Part shown: positions 55,576 through 64,000 of the stretch, piece after piece
Layout: the number at the start of each line of letters is the position of its first letter
Numbering within the stretch: position 1 is the first letter of the stretch
From: Klebsiella oxytoca
Lineage (GTDB): Bacteria; Pseudomonadota; Gammaproteobacteria; Enterobacterales; Enterobacteriaceae
Direction of reading: 5' to 3'
NCBI RefSeq assembly: GCF_009707385.1
Contig: NZ_CP046115.1
Location: forward strand, 992,001-1,056,000
DNA: 64,000 nucleotides
The notes under the pieces: generated by a model
The model's database searches: none
Told to the model about the DNA's origin: nothing
The model's input: only the letters and a program-made list of their open reading frames with translations
Translations under genes and position numbers: made by a program

Positions 55576-56928
55576 ATGCTGAGCGTTCTCTGGAATTTGG
55601 CTGCATTTATTATTGCGCTGGGCGTGCTGATCACCGTCCACGAGTTTGGCCATTTCTGGGTTGCTCGTCGCTGCGGTATCCGCGTTGAGCGTTTTTCTAT
55701 CGGTTTCGGCAAAGCGCTTTGGCGCCGTTTTGATAAGCAGGGAACCGAGTTTATTATCGCTCTTATCCCTCTCGGCGGGTATGTCAAGATGCTTGACGAG
55801 CGCGTTGAGCCCGTGGCGCCGGAGATGCGTCACTTTGCTTTTAACAACAAAACCGTTGGTCAGCGCGCTGCCGTTATTGCCGCAGGGCCAATTGCCAACT
55901 TCCTTTTCGCCATTTTTGCCTACTGGCTGGTCTTTATTATCGGTGTTCCCGGCGTTCGTCCGGTCGTTGCTGATATATCGCCCGACTCCATCGCTGCCCA
56001 GGCACAAATTGCAAAAGGAATGGAACTTAAAGCGATAGATGGCATCGAAACGCCTGATTGGGATGCTGTGCGTATGGCGCTGGTGGCCAGAATCGGCGAT
56101 CGGCAAACAATAGTTACCGTTGCCCCTTTCGGGACCAATCAACGCCAGGATAAAATCCTCGATCTGCAGCAATGGGCGTTTGAGCCGGATAAACAAGATC
56201 CGGTTACTTCGCTGGGCATTCAGCCTCGCACTGCGCAGATTGATACCGTCCTGGCTGAAGTTCAATCTGACTCGGCGGCACAAAAGGCGGGTTTGCAAGC
56301 GGGCGACAGGATCGTTAAAGTCGATGGTCAACCGTTAACGCAGTGGATGACGTTTGTTAATCTGGTGCGCGATAATCCGGGTAGGTCATTAGTTCTGGAC
56401 ATCGAACGGCAGGGGAGTCCTTTGTCGGTGACTTTGATACCGGATACGAAGTCGACCAGGGGTAAAGTTGAGGGGTTTGCAGGGGTCGTGCCTAAGGTCA
56501 TCCCGCTGCCTGATGAATATAAGACAGTGCGTCAGTACGGGCCGTTTGCCGCCATCGCTGAAGCCACGGATAAAACCTGGCAGCTGATGTCGTTAACGGT
56601 CAGGATGCTGGGCAAATTGATAACCGGTGATGTCAAACTGAACAACCTCAGCGGGCCGATTTCTATCGCCCAGGGGGCTGGGATGTCAGCGGAGTTCGGG
56701 CTGATTTATTATCTGATGTTCCTTGCGCTTATCAGCGTGAACCTCGGAATAATCAACCTGTTCCCGCTTCCCGTTCTGGACGGGGGACATCTGCTGTTTT
56801 TGGCGATTGAAAAGCTGAAAGGCGGACCGGTATCCGAGCGAGTTCAAGACTTTAGTTATCGCATTGGCTCAATACTGCTGGTGCTGTTAATGGGGCTTGC
56901 ACTTTTCAATGATTTCTCTCGGTTGTAA
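55576..56928 (+). CDS. rseP: Site-2 regulated intramembrane metalloprotease RseP
   Basis: Cleaves anti-sigma factor RseA within the membrane after DegS, releasing sigma-E; also clears signal peptides. The 450-aa protein has the zinc site HEFGH in the first membrane segment (residues ~22-26), two tandem PDZ domains ([19 protein letters not shown] and [17 protein letters not shown]), and the third ligand motif [12 protein letters not shown] near residue 400. Start at 55576 follows GGAAGG by 4 bases; a frame extension into cdsA is rejected. The order uppS-cdsA-rseP-bamA is that of E. coli. Confidence 0.97.
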   Translation: MLSVLWNLAAFIIALGVLITVHEFGHFWVARRCGIRVERFSIGFGKALWRRFDKQGTEFIIALIPLGGYVKMLDERVEPVAPEMRHFAFNNKTVGQRAAVIAAGPIANFLFAIFAYWLVFIIGVPGVRPVVADISPDSIAAQAQIAKGMELKAIDGIETPDWDAVRMALVARIGDRQTIVTVAPFGTNQRQDKILDLQQWAFEPDKQDPVTSLGIQPRTAQIDTVLAEVQSDSAAQKAGLQAGDRIVKVDGQPLTQWMTFVNLVRDNPGRSLVLDIERQGSPLSVTLIPDTKSTRGKVEGFAGVVPKVIPLPDEYKTVRQYGPFAAIAEATDKTWQLMSLTVRMLGKLITGDVKLNNLSGPISIAQGAGMSAEFGLIYYLMFLALISVNLGIINLFPLPVLDGGHLLFLAIEKLKGGPVSERVQDFSYRIGSILLVLLMGLALFNDFSRL

Positions 56929-56959
56929 GAGAGTTTGTTAGGAAGAACGCATAATAACG

Positions 56960-59398
56960 ATGGCGATGAAAAAGTTGCTCATAGCGTCGCTGCTGTTTAG
57001 CAGCGCAACCGTATACGGTGCTGACGGGTTCGTGGTGAAGGACATTCATTTCGAAGGCCTTCAGCGTGTCGCTGTTGGTGCGGCCCTCCTCAGTATGCCA
57101 GTGCGTCCTGGCGATACCGTAACCGATGATGATATCAGTAACACCATCCGTGCTCTGTTTGCCACCGGCAACTTTGAGGACGTCCGCGTCCTGCGCGATG
57201 GTGATACCCTGCTGGTGCAGGTGAAAGAGCGTCCAACGATTGCCAGCATCACTTTCTCCGGCAACAAGTCGGTGAAGGATGACATGCTCAAGCAAAACCT
57301 TGAGGCATCCGGCGTACGCGTAGGGGAATCTCTCGATCGCACCACGCTTGCTGATATCGAAAAAGGGCTGGAGGATTTCTACTACAGCGTCGGTAAGTAC
57401 AGCGCCAGCGTCAAAGCTGTCGTAACGCCGCTGCCGCGTAACCGTGTCGACCTGAAACTGGTATTCCAGGAAGGCGTTTCGGCGAAAATCCAGCAGATTA
57501 ATATCGTCGGCAACCATGCATTCAGCACCGATGAATTGATTTCCACCTTCCAGCTGCGCGATGAAGTGCCGTGGTGGAACGTGGTTGGCGATCGTAAATA
57601 TCAGAAACAGAAGCTGGCAGGGGATCTCGAAACGCTGCGCAGCTACTATCTGGATCGCGGCTATGCCCGTTTCAACATTGACTCCACGCAGGTTAGCCTG
57701 ACGCCGGACAAAAAAGGTATCTACATCACCATCAACATCACCGAGGGCGATCAGTACAAGCTTTCTGGGGTGCAGGTGACGGGCGACCTGGCGGGGCATT
57801 CGGCGGAAATTGAATCGCTGACCAAAGTGGAGCCGGGCGAGCTGTATAACGGCACCAAAGTGACCAAAATGGAGAATGACATTAAGAAACTCCTTGGTCG
57901 CTACGGCTATGCCTATCCGCGCGTTCAGTCGCAGCCGGAAATCAGCGATACCGATAAAACCGTGAAGCTGCACGTCAACGTCGATGCGGGCAACCGTTAC
58001 TACGTGCGTAAAATTCGCTTCGAAGGCAACGATACCTCGAAGGATGCCGTCCTGCGTCGCGAAATGCGTCAGATGGAAGGCGCCTGGCTGGGTAGCGACC
58101 TGGTCGACCAGGGCAAAGATCGTCTGAACCGTTTAGGCTACTTTGAAACGGTCGATACCGATACCCAGCGCGTTCCGGGCAGCCCGGACCAGGTTGATGT
58201 GGTCTATAAAGTTAAAGAGCGTAATACCGGTAGCTTTAACTTCGGCGTCGGTTACGGTACGGAAAGCGGCGTGAGTTTCCAGGCCGGCGTTCAGCAGGAT
58301 AACTGGCTCGGTACCGGCTATTCTGTTGGAATTAACGGCACCAAAAACGATTACCAGACCTATACTGAACTGTCGGTGACCAACCCGTACTTTACCGTGG
58401 ATGGCGTCAGCCTCGGTGGTCGTGTGTTCTACAACGACTTCGATGCTAACGATGCGGACCTGTCTGACTATACCAACAAAAGTTATGGTACAGACATTAC
58501 GCTGGGCTTCCCGATTAACGAGTACAACTCGCTGCGTACGGGACTGGGCTATGTACATAACTCCTTGTCCAATATGCAGCCGCAGGTCGCGATGTGGCGT
58601 TATCTGAATTCGATGGGGCAAAATCCGGACGATACCAACGACAGAAACTCGTTCAAAGCTGACGACTTCACCTTCAACTACGGCTGGACGTATAACAAGC
58701 TCGACCGTGGCTTCTTCCCGACTGAAGGTTCACGCGTCAACCTGAACGGTAAAGTGACGATTCCGGGCTCGGATAACGAATACTACAAAGCGACGCTGGA
58801 TACGGCGACCTATGTACCTATCGACGACGATCATAAGTGGGTGGTATTAGGTCGAACCAGATGGGGTTATGGTGACGGTATTGGTAGTAAAGAAATGCCG
58901 TTCTATGAGAACTTTTATGCCGGTGGTTCAAGCACTGTGCGTGGCTTCCAGTCTAATACTATCGGTCCGAAGGCTGTTTATAAGCCAGCCAGCAACCGCC
59001 ATGATGGTGATGATGGCTACGATAACGAATGCGATTCTAATTCTGCAGGTCTATGTAAGTCTAATGATGCGGTAGGCGGTAATGCCATGGCGGTAGCTAG
59101 CCTTGAGCTGATTACTCCTACGCCGTTTATTAGCGATAAGTATGCGAACTCGGTCCGTACGTCCTTCTTCTGGGACATGGGCACCGTGTGGGATACAAAC
59201 TGGCAGAATACAGCGTCTACGAGAGCCGCTGGTGTTCCGGACTACAGCGATCCGAACAACATTCGTATGTCTGCGGGTATCGCAGTGCAGTGGATGTCGC
59301 CGTTAGGGCCGTTGGTATTCTCCTACGCTCAGCCGTTTAAAAAGTACGATGGAGACAAAGCCGAACAGTTCCAGTTTAACATCGGTAAAACCTGGTAA
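56960..59398 (+). CDS. bamA: Outer-membrane protein assembly factor BamA
   Basis: The central Omp85 component of the BAM complex, which folds beta-barrels into the outer membrane; essential. The 812-aa precursor has a signal peptide ([16 protein letters not shown]), five POTRA domains ([30 protein letters not shown] and so on to residue ~420), and a 16-strand barrel with the loop-6 motif STVRGFQ; it ends FQFNIGKTW. The external loops around residues 550-570 and 675-710 differ most from E. coli, as expected for exposed parts. Confidence 0.98.
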   Translation: MAMKKLLIASLLFSSATVYGADGFVVKDIHFEGLQRVAVGAALLSMPVRPGDTVTDDDISNTIRALFATGNFEDVRVLRDGDTLLVQVKERPTIASITFSGNKSVKDDMLKQNLEASGVRVGESLDRTTLADIEKGLEDFYYSVGKYSASVKAVVTPLPRNRVDLKLVFQEGVSAKIQQINIVGNHAFSTDELISTFQLRDEVPWWNVVGDRKYQKQKLAGDLETLRSYYLDRGYARFNIDSTQVSLTPDKKGIYITINITEGDQYKLSGVQVTGDLAGHSAEIESLTKVEPGELYNGTKVTKMENDIKKLLGRYGYAYPRVQSQPEISDTDKTVKLHVNVDAGNRYYVRKIRFEGNDTSKDAVLRREMRQMEGAWLGSDLVDQGKDRLNRLGYFETVDTDTQRVPGSPDQVDVVYKVKERNTGSFNFGVGYGTESGVSFQAGVQQDNWLGTGYSVGINGTKNDYQTYTELSVTNPYFTVDGVSLGGRVFYNDFDANDADLSDYTNKSYGTDITLGFPINEYNSLRTGLGYVHNSLSNMQPQVAMWRYLNSMGQNPDDTNDRNSFKADDFTFNYGWTYNKLDRGFFPTEGSRVNLNGKVTIPGSDNEYYKATLDTATYVPIDDDHKWVVLGRTRWGYGDGIGSKEMPFYENFYAGGSSTVRGFQSNTIGPKAVYKPASNRHDGDDGYDNECDSNSAGLCKSNDAVGGNAMAVASLELITPTPFISDKYANSVRTSFFWDMGTVWDTNWQNTASTRAAGVPDYSDPNNIRMSAGIAVQWMSPLGPLVFSYAQPFKKYDGDKAEQFQFNIGKTW

Positions 59399-59528
59399 TT
59401 GTGTTGGTTACAATGGAATGTAAGTGCAGTTGCAGTATAGCGCTGACTATTGGCGATAACTGAGGTTGTCGCCTGGCCACGCAAATAACGGTACCCCTGG
59501 GTACTCATGGGATGGTAAGGAGTTAATT

Positions 59529-60014
59529 GTGAAAAAGTGGTTATTAGCTGCAGGTCTGGGTTTAGCAATGGTAACTTCCGCTCAGGCGGCAGATAAAATT
59601 GCAATGGTTAACATGAACAGCCTGTTCCAACAGGTTGCCCAGAAAACAGGCGTTTCTAACACGCTGGAAAACGAGTTTAAAGGCCGCGCGAGCGAGCTAC
59701 AGCGTATGGAAGGCGATCTGCAGTCTAAAATGCAGCGTCTGCAGTCCATGAAAGCGGGCTCTGACCGTACCAAACTGGAAAAAGACGTGATGGCTCAGCG
59801 CCAGACTTTCTCTCAGAAAGCACAGTCTTTCGAACAGGATCGTGCACGTCGTTCTAACGAAGAGCGCGGTAAGCTGGTGACTCGTATTCAGAGCGCCGTG
59901 CAGAGCGTCGCTAAAGATCAGAGCATCGATCTGGTTGTTGACTCTAACGCCGTTGCCTACAACAGCAGCGATGTAAAAGACATCACCGCAGATGTGCTGA
60001 AACAGGTCAAATAA
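59529..60014 (+). CDS. skp: Periplasmic chaperone Skp
   Basis: A trimeric, jellyfish-shaped chaperone that holds unfolded outer-membrane proteins on the way to BamA. The 161-aa precursor has a signal peptide ([17 protein letters not shown]) and a long helical hairpin ([20 protein letters not shown] to [18 protein letters not shown]). The start is GTG at 59529, preceded by AAGGAG at the right spacing and giving the known N-terminus; an upstream frame extension is rejected. It is 130 bp after bamA and 3 bp before lpxD. Confidence 0.97.
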   Translation: MKKWLLAAGLGLAMVTSAQAADKIAMVNMNSLFQQVAQKTGVSNTLENEFKGRASELQRMEGDLQSKMQRLQSMKAGSDRTKLEKDVMAQRQTFSQKAQSFEQDRARRSNEERGKLVTRIQSAVQSVAKDQSIDLVVDSNAVAYNSSDVKDITADVLKQVK

Positions 60015-60017
60015 GTA

Positions 60018-61043
60018 ATGCCTTCAATTCGACTGGCTGATTTAGCCCAGCAGTTGGATGCAGAATTACACGGTGATGGCGATATCGTCATCACCGGCGT
60101 TGCGTCCATGCAGTCCGCAAAAGCGGGCGATATTACTTTCATGGTAAATCCTAAATACCGTGAACACCTGGCCGCTTGCCAGGCATCTGCGGTTGTTATG
60201 ACGCAGGATGATTTACCTTTTGCCCATAGCGCCGCGCTGGTAGTGCGTAATCCCTACCTGACCTACGCGCGCATGGCACAAATTCTTGATACCACGCCAC
60301 AGCCGGCGCAGGATGTTGCGCCCAGCGCAGTCATCGACGCTACGGCAAAGCTGGGTAATCACGTAGCTATTGGCCCGAACGCCGTTATCGAATCGGGCGT
60401 AATTCTCGGTGATAACGTGGTTATCGGCGCCGGTTGTTTCGTTGGGAAAAATACGAAAATAGGTACGGGTTCCCGCCTGTGGGCCAACGTCACCGTTTAC
60501 CACGACATCGAGATCGGCGAGAATTGTCTGATCCAATCCAGCACGGTGATTGGCGCGGATGGCTTCGGCTACGCGAACGATCGCGGCAACTGGGTTAAGA
60601 TCCCGCAGCTGGGTCGGGTGATTATCGGCGATCGCGTGGAAATCGGCGCCTGTACGACCATCGATCGCGGCGCGCTGGACGACACCGTTATCGGTAACGG
60701 TGTGATCATTGATAATCAGTGTCAAATTGCGCACAACGTGGTGATTGGCGACAACACTGCGGTTGCTGGCGGCGTGATCATGGCGGGCAGCCTGAAGATC
60801 GGCCGCTACTGCATGATTGGCGGAGCCAGCGTGATCAACGGCCATATGGAAATCTGCGATAAAGTCACCGTCACGGGGATGGGGATGGTTATGCGTCCTA
60901 TCACCGAGCCCGGGGTTTACTCTTCAGGTATCCCGCTGCAGCCGAATAAGGTCTGGCGTAAGACTGCTGCGCTGGTTCTGAATATTGATGATATGAGCAA
61001 GCGTCTTAAAGCTATTGAACGCAAGGTTAATCAGCAAGATTAG
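60018..61043 (+). CDS. lpxD: UDP-3-O-(3-hydroxymyristoyl)glucosamine N-acyltransferase
   Basis: Third step of lipid A synthesis: adds 3-hydroxymyristate from acyl-ACP to the glucosamine nitrogen. The 341-aa sequence has an N-terminal uridine-binding domain ([18 protein letters not shown]), then a left-handed beta-helix of hexapeptide repeats ([29 protein letters not shown]), with the catalytic His in [12 protein letters not shown], and a C-terminal helix. It starts 3 bp after skp, so the two are likely co-translated. Confidence 0.97.
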   Translation: MPSIRLADLAQQLDAELHGDGDIVITGVASMQSAKAGDITFMVNPKYREHLAACQASAVVMTQDDLPFAHSAALVVRNPYLTYARMAQILDTTPQPAQDVAPSAVIDATAKLGNHVAIGPNAVIESGVILGDNVVIGAGCFVGKNTKIGTGSRLWANVTVYHDIEIGENCLIQSSTVIGADGFGYANDRGNWVKIPQLGRVIIGDRVEIGACTTIDRGALDDTVIGNGVIIDNQCQIAHNVVIGDNTAVAGGVIMAGSLKIGRYCMIGGASVINGHMEICDKVTVTGMGMVMRPITEPGVYSSGIPLQPNKVWRKTAALVLNIDDMSKRLKAIERKVNQQD

Positions 61044-61145
61044 TACTTCATTCAGCTACATTAAATTTTCGGCCTGTTGCATTCATAGGATTGCCGCAGG
61101 CCGTGTTATTATTGCCTTTTAGTATATTTAGACAGGAAGAGTATT

Positions 61146-61601
61146 TTGACTACTGACACTCATACTCTGCACATTGAAGAGATTCTGGAACTTCTGCCTC
61201 ACCGTTACCCGTTCCTGCTGGTAGACCGCGTGCTGGATTTTGAAGAAGGTCGTTTTCTGCGCGCAGTAAAAAATGTTTCCGTAAATGAGCCGTTTTTCCA
61301 GGGGCACTTCCCTGGTAAGCCGATTTTCCCGGGCGTACTGATTCTGGAAGCGATGGCACAGGCTACCGGTATTCTGGCATTCAAAAGCGTTGGCAAACTT
61401 GAGCCGGGCGAACTGTATTATTTTGCCGGCATTGACGAAGCGCGTTTCAAGCGTCCGGTTGTGCCTGGCGATCAGATGATTATGGAAGTCACTTTTGAGA
61501 AAACTCGTCGCGGCCTGACTCGTTTCAAAGGCGTAGCGACGGTAGACGGAAAAGTGGTTTGCGAAGCAACGATGATGTGTGCCCGTAGCCGGGAGGCCTG
61601 A
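61146..61601 (+). CDS. fabZ: 3-hydroxyacyl-ACP dehydratase FabZ
   Basis: Dehydrates 3-hydroxyacyl-ACPs in fatty acid elongation; competes with LpxA/LpxD for hydroxymyristoyl-ACP. The 151-aa hotdog-fold sequence has the catalytic His in [16 protein letters not shown] and Glu in [11 protein letters not shown]. The start is TTG at 61146 ([14 protein letters not shown]) with AGGAAGAG upstream, as in E. coli. It lies 3 bp before lpxA. Confidence 0.98.
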   Translation: MTTDTHTLHIEEILELLPHRYPFLLVDRVLDFEEGRFLRAVKNVSVNEPFFQGHFPGKPIFPGVLILEAMAQATGILAFKSVGKLEPGELYYFAGIDEARFKRPVVPGDQMIMEVTFEKTRRGLTRFKGVATVDGKVVCEATMMCARSREA

Positions 61602-61604
61602 TAC

Positions 61605-62393
61605 GTGATTGATAAAACCGCCTTTATTCATCCTACCGCCATTGTAGAAGAAGGCGCCGTTATTGGCGCTAACGTCCACGTTGGTCCGTTTTGTATTGTT
61701 GGCGCTAACGTCGAAATCGGCGAAGGCACCGTACTGAAATCTCACGTTGTCATCAACGGCCATACCAAAATTGGCCGCGACAACGAGATCTATCAGTTCG
61801 CTTCCATCGGTGAAGTTAACCAGGATCTGAAATATGCTGGCGAACCGACTCGCGTGGAAATTGGCGATCGCAACCGCATCCGCGAAAGCGTCACCATTCA
61901 TCGTGGGACAGTACAGGGCGGTGGATTAACGAAGGTGGGCAGCGATAACCTGCTGATGATCAACGCCCACGTGGCGCACGATTGTACGTTAGGCGACCGC
62001 TGTATTCTGGCTAATAACGCAACGCTCGCTGGCCATGTTTCGCTGGACGATTTTGTGATCATCGGCGGGATGACCGCTGTGCATCAGTTCTGCATTATTG
62101 GTGCCCACGTGATGGTTGGCGGCTGCTCCGGCGTAGCGCAGGACGTTCCGCCGTTTGTTATTGCTCAGGGCAACCATGCGACGCCGTTTGGCGTCAACAT
62201 CGAAGGGCTGAAACGCCGCGGCTTCAGCCGTGAGGCGATTACGGCGATTCGTAACGCCTATAAGCTGCTGTATCGTAGCGGTAAAACGCTGGACGAAGCG
62301 AAAGCTGAGATCGCTGAACTGGTGGCGCAGTATCCTGAAGTGCAGGCATTTACCGACTTCTTTGCCCGCTCCACGCGCGGCCTGATTCGTTAA
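61605..62393 (+). CDS. lpxA: UDP-N-acetylglucosamine acyltransferase
   Basis: First, reversible step of lipid A synthesis: transfers 3-hydroxymyristate to UDP-GlcNAc. The 262-aa sequence is a left-handed beta-helix ([20 protein letters not shown]) with the catalytic His in [14 protein letters not shown], followed by a helical C-terminal domain. Start is GTG at 61605, with GGGAGG upstream inside the end of fabZ. Its TAA overlaps the lpxB ATG by one base (TAATG). Confidence 0.98.
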   Translation: MIDKTAFIHPTAIVEEGAVIGANVHVGPFCIVGANVEIGEGTVLKSHVVINGHTKIGRDNEIYQFASIGEVNQDLKYAGEPTRVEIGDRNRIRESVTIHRGTVQGGGLTKVGSDNLLMINAHVAHDCTLGDRCILANNATLAGHVSLDDFVIIGGMTAVHQFCIIGAHVMVGGCSGVAQDVPPFVIAQGNHATPFGVNIEGLKRRGFSREAITAIRNAYKLLYRSGKTLDEAKAEIAELVAQYPEVQAFTDFFARSTRGLIR

Positions 62394-63541
62394 TGGCTGC
62401 ATCGCGTCCCCTGACGATTGCCCTGGTCGCCGGAGAAACCTCCGGCGATATTCTTGGCGCTGGTCTTATCCGCGCGCTCAAAGCCCGCATACCAGACGCT
62501 CGTTTTGTCGGCGTCGCCGGGCCGTTGATGCAGGCTGAAGGCTGTGAAGCCTGGTATGAGATGGAAGAGCTGGCGGTGATGGGCATTGTCGAAGTGCTTG
62601 GTCGCCTGCGTCGACTGTTGCATATTCGCGCCGATCTCACCCGGCGATTTACCGAGCTTAAACCAGACGTCTTCGTTGGTATTGATGCGCCTGATTTCAA
62701 TATTACCCTTGAAGGCAATCTTAAGAAGCAGGGCATCAAAACCATTCACTACGTCAGCCCGTCCGTTTGGGCCTGGCGGCAAAAACGCGTTTTCAAAATT
62801 GGCAGATCCACCGACCTGGTACTGGCATTTCTGCCTTTCGAAAAAGCGTTTTACGACAAATTCAACGTTCCTTGCCGGTTTATCGGCCACACGATGGCGG
62901 ATGCGATGCCGCTTGATCCGGATAAAGGCGCGGCGCGCGATCGTCTGGGAATAGCGCGTGACGTACACTGCCTGGCGCTGCTGCCGGGTAGCCGTGGGGC
63001 AGAAGTCGAGATGCTCAGCGCCGACTTCCTGAAAACGGCGCAAATCCTGCGGGAGTATTATCCCGATCTGGAAGTGGTTGTCCCGCTAGTCAATGCGAAG
63101 CGGCGGGAGCAGTTTGAACGTATCAAAGCGGAAGCGGCACCGGACCTTGCCGTGCATCTGCTGGACGGCCAGGCGCGCGATGCGATGATCGCCAGCGATG
63201 CTGCGCTGCTGGCTTCCGGCACGGCCGCGCTGGAATGTATGCTGGCTAAGTGTCCGATGGTTGTGGGCTATCGCATGAAGCCATTTACCTTCTGGCTGGC
63301 GAAAAGGCTGGTCAAGACCGACTATGTGTCGCTGCCGAATCTGCTGGCCGGACGCGAGCTGGTTAAAGAGCTGCTGCAGGATGAATGCCAGCCGCAGGCG
63401 CTGGCCGAGGCGCTGAAGCCGCTGCTGGCTGATGGTAAAACCAGCCACGATATGCATGAAACCTTCCGTGCGCTGCATCAGCAGATCCGCTGTAACGCTG
63501 ATGAACAGGCGGCGGATGCAGTACTGGAGTTAGCAAAATGA
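62393..63541 (+). CDS. lpxB: Lipid-A-disaccharide synthase
   Basis: A GT19 glycosyltransferase that joins UDP-diacylglucosamine to lipid X to form the lipid A disaccharide at the membrane surface. The 382-aa sequence has the N-terminal motif [59 protein letters not shown] and the C-terminal [20 protein letters not shown]. It overlaps lpxA by one base and rnhB by 4 bp. Confidence 0.98.
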   Translation: MAASRPLTIALVAGETSGDILGAGLIRALKARIPDARFVGVAGPLMQAEGCEAWYEMEELAVMGIVEVLGRLRRLLHIRADLTRRFTELKPDVFVGIDAPDFNITLEGNLKKQGIKTIHYVSPSVWAWRQKRVFKIGRSTDLVLAFLPFEKAFYDKFNVPCRFIGHTMADAMPLDPDKGAARDRLGIARDVHCLALLPGSRGAEVEMLSADFLKTAQILREYYPDLEVVVPLVNAKRREQFERIKAEAAPDLAVHLLDGQARDAMIASDAALLASGTAALECMLAKCPMVVGYRMKPFTFWLAKRLVKTDYVSLPNLLAGRELVKELLQDECQPQALAEALKPLLADGKTSHDMHETFRALHQQIRCNADEQAADAVLELAK

Positions 63542-64000
63542 TGGAGTTTGTTTATCCGCACACCCATCTGGTGGCGGGAGTCGATGAAGTCGGGCGCGGT
63601 CCGCTGGTCGGCGCGGTGGTGACCGCTGCGGTCATTCTTGACCCGGCAAAGCCGATTTTGGGCCTTGCCGACTCGAAAAAGCTAAGCGAAAAGCGGCGTC
63701 TTGCGCTATTTGACGAGATCAAAGAAAAAGCGTTGTGCTGGAGTCTTGGCCGCGCGGAACCCAACGAAATCGATGAGCTGAATATTCTGCACGCGACCAT
63801 GCTGGCCATGCAGCGCGCCGTTGCGGGGTTGAGCATTTCCCCTGAGTTTGTTCTTATTGATGGTAACCGCTGTCCGTCGCTGCCCGTACCTTCGCTGGCG
63901 GTCGTCAAAGGCGACAGCCGGGTGGCGGAAATCAGCGCCGCGTCTATTCTGGCTAAAGTGACGCGCGATGCGGAAATGGCCGCACTGGACCTGGAATTCC
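63538..64000 (+). CDS. rnhB: Ribonuclease HII, N-terminal part (cut by window edge)
   Basis: RNase HII cuts RNA in RNA:DNA hybrids and at single ribonucleotides in DNA. About 154 codons are present. The metal-binding DE pair is in [17 protein letters not shown] near residues 16-18, with KKLSEKRR, the third acid in [16 protein letters not shown] and LIDGNRC, and the fourth Asp region [15 protein letters not shown] at the window end. ATG at 63538 gives MMEFVYPH, matching MIEFVYPH in E. coli, and overlaps the lpxB stop (ATGA). Confidence 0.97.
   Translation, partial: MMEFVYPHTHLVAGVDEVGRGPLVGAVVTAAVILDPAKPILGLADSKKLSEKRRLALFDEIKEKALCWSLGRAEPNEIDELNILHATMLAMQRAVAGLSISPEFVLIDGNRCPSLPVPSLAVVKGDSRVAEISAASILAKVTRDAEMAALDLEF

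Noticed and set aside
56906..57973. 355-codon minus-strand open frame opposite bamA
   Set aside because: Antisense shadow of bamA, composition unlike a protein gene, no start signals.

Overview
The window is chromosomal DNA of an enterobacterium, most likely Klebsiella or the closely related Raoultella. The core gene order matches E. coli K-12 from pcnB to rnhB almost gene for gene (established gene order, recalled). What sets it apart is a complete pullulanase type II secretion locus (pulO to pulC, pulA, pulB, pulS) lying between hrpB and mrcB, with a pullulanase and a PulD that closely resemble those of Klebsiella oxytoca as I remember them. Species cannot be fixed by eye.

Layout. 1-6209: pcnB (cut by the left edge), gluQ, dksA, sfsA, thpR on the minus strand, then hrpB on plus. 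6221-6300: a REP pair. 6306-22608: the pul locus, with thirteen tightly packed minus-strand genes pulO-pulC, a divergent control region (MalT-type boxes and a deleted ERIC element), pulA and pulB on plus, and the pilotin gene pulS on minus. 22609-23188: an AT-rich gap. 23189-32013: mrcB, then the Fur-type fhuACDB ferrichrome operon. 32072-32989: a PD-(D/E)XK nuclease gene of the Rpn family that E. coli lacks here; it carries a near-perfect internal ribosome binding site and start. 33195-44723: hemL, clcA, erpA, yadS, btuF, mtnN, dgt, degP, cdaR, yaeH, dapD. 44880-48615: glnD and map, with an ERIC element on one side of glnD and three tandem 73-bp repeats on the other. 48939-64000: the essential block rpsB-tsf-pyrH-frr-dxr-uppS-cdsA-rseP-bamA-skp-lpxD-fabZ-lpxA-lpxB-rnhB (cut by the right edge).

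How the genes work together. PulA is a lipidated debranching enzyme, and the Pul proteins form the envelope-spanning machine that moves it to the cell surface: secretin PulD with pilotin PulS, inner-membrane platform PulC/F/L/M, ATPase PulE, pseudopilins PulG-K and prepilin peptidase PulO. The right half is the envelope-building cluster: isoprenoid and lipid carrier synthesis (dxr, uppS, cdsA), outer-membrane protein assembly and its stress sensing (rseP, bamA, skp, with degP further left) and lipid A synthesis (lpxD, fabZ, lpxA, lpxB). Ferrichrome (fhu) and vitamin B12 (btuF) uptake add TonB-linked nutrient import.

Most noteworthy observations: the internal start in the Rpn gene, which fits the recently described gene-within-gene toxin/antitoxin (anti-phage) arrangement; a 57-bp ERIC remnant forming a hairpin next to the pulA ribosome binding site; co-varying ends of three ERIC copies; unclassified 73-bp tandem repeats in the glnD leader; a 138-bp element with terminal inverted repeats between btuF and yadS; and the ATT start codon of pcnB. 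No tRNA, rRNA, CRISPR array, insertion sequence or prophage was seen.
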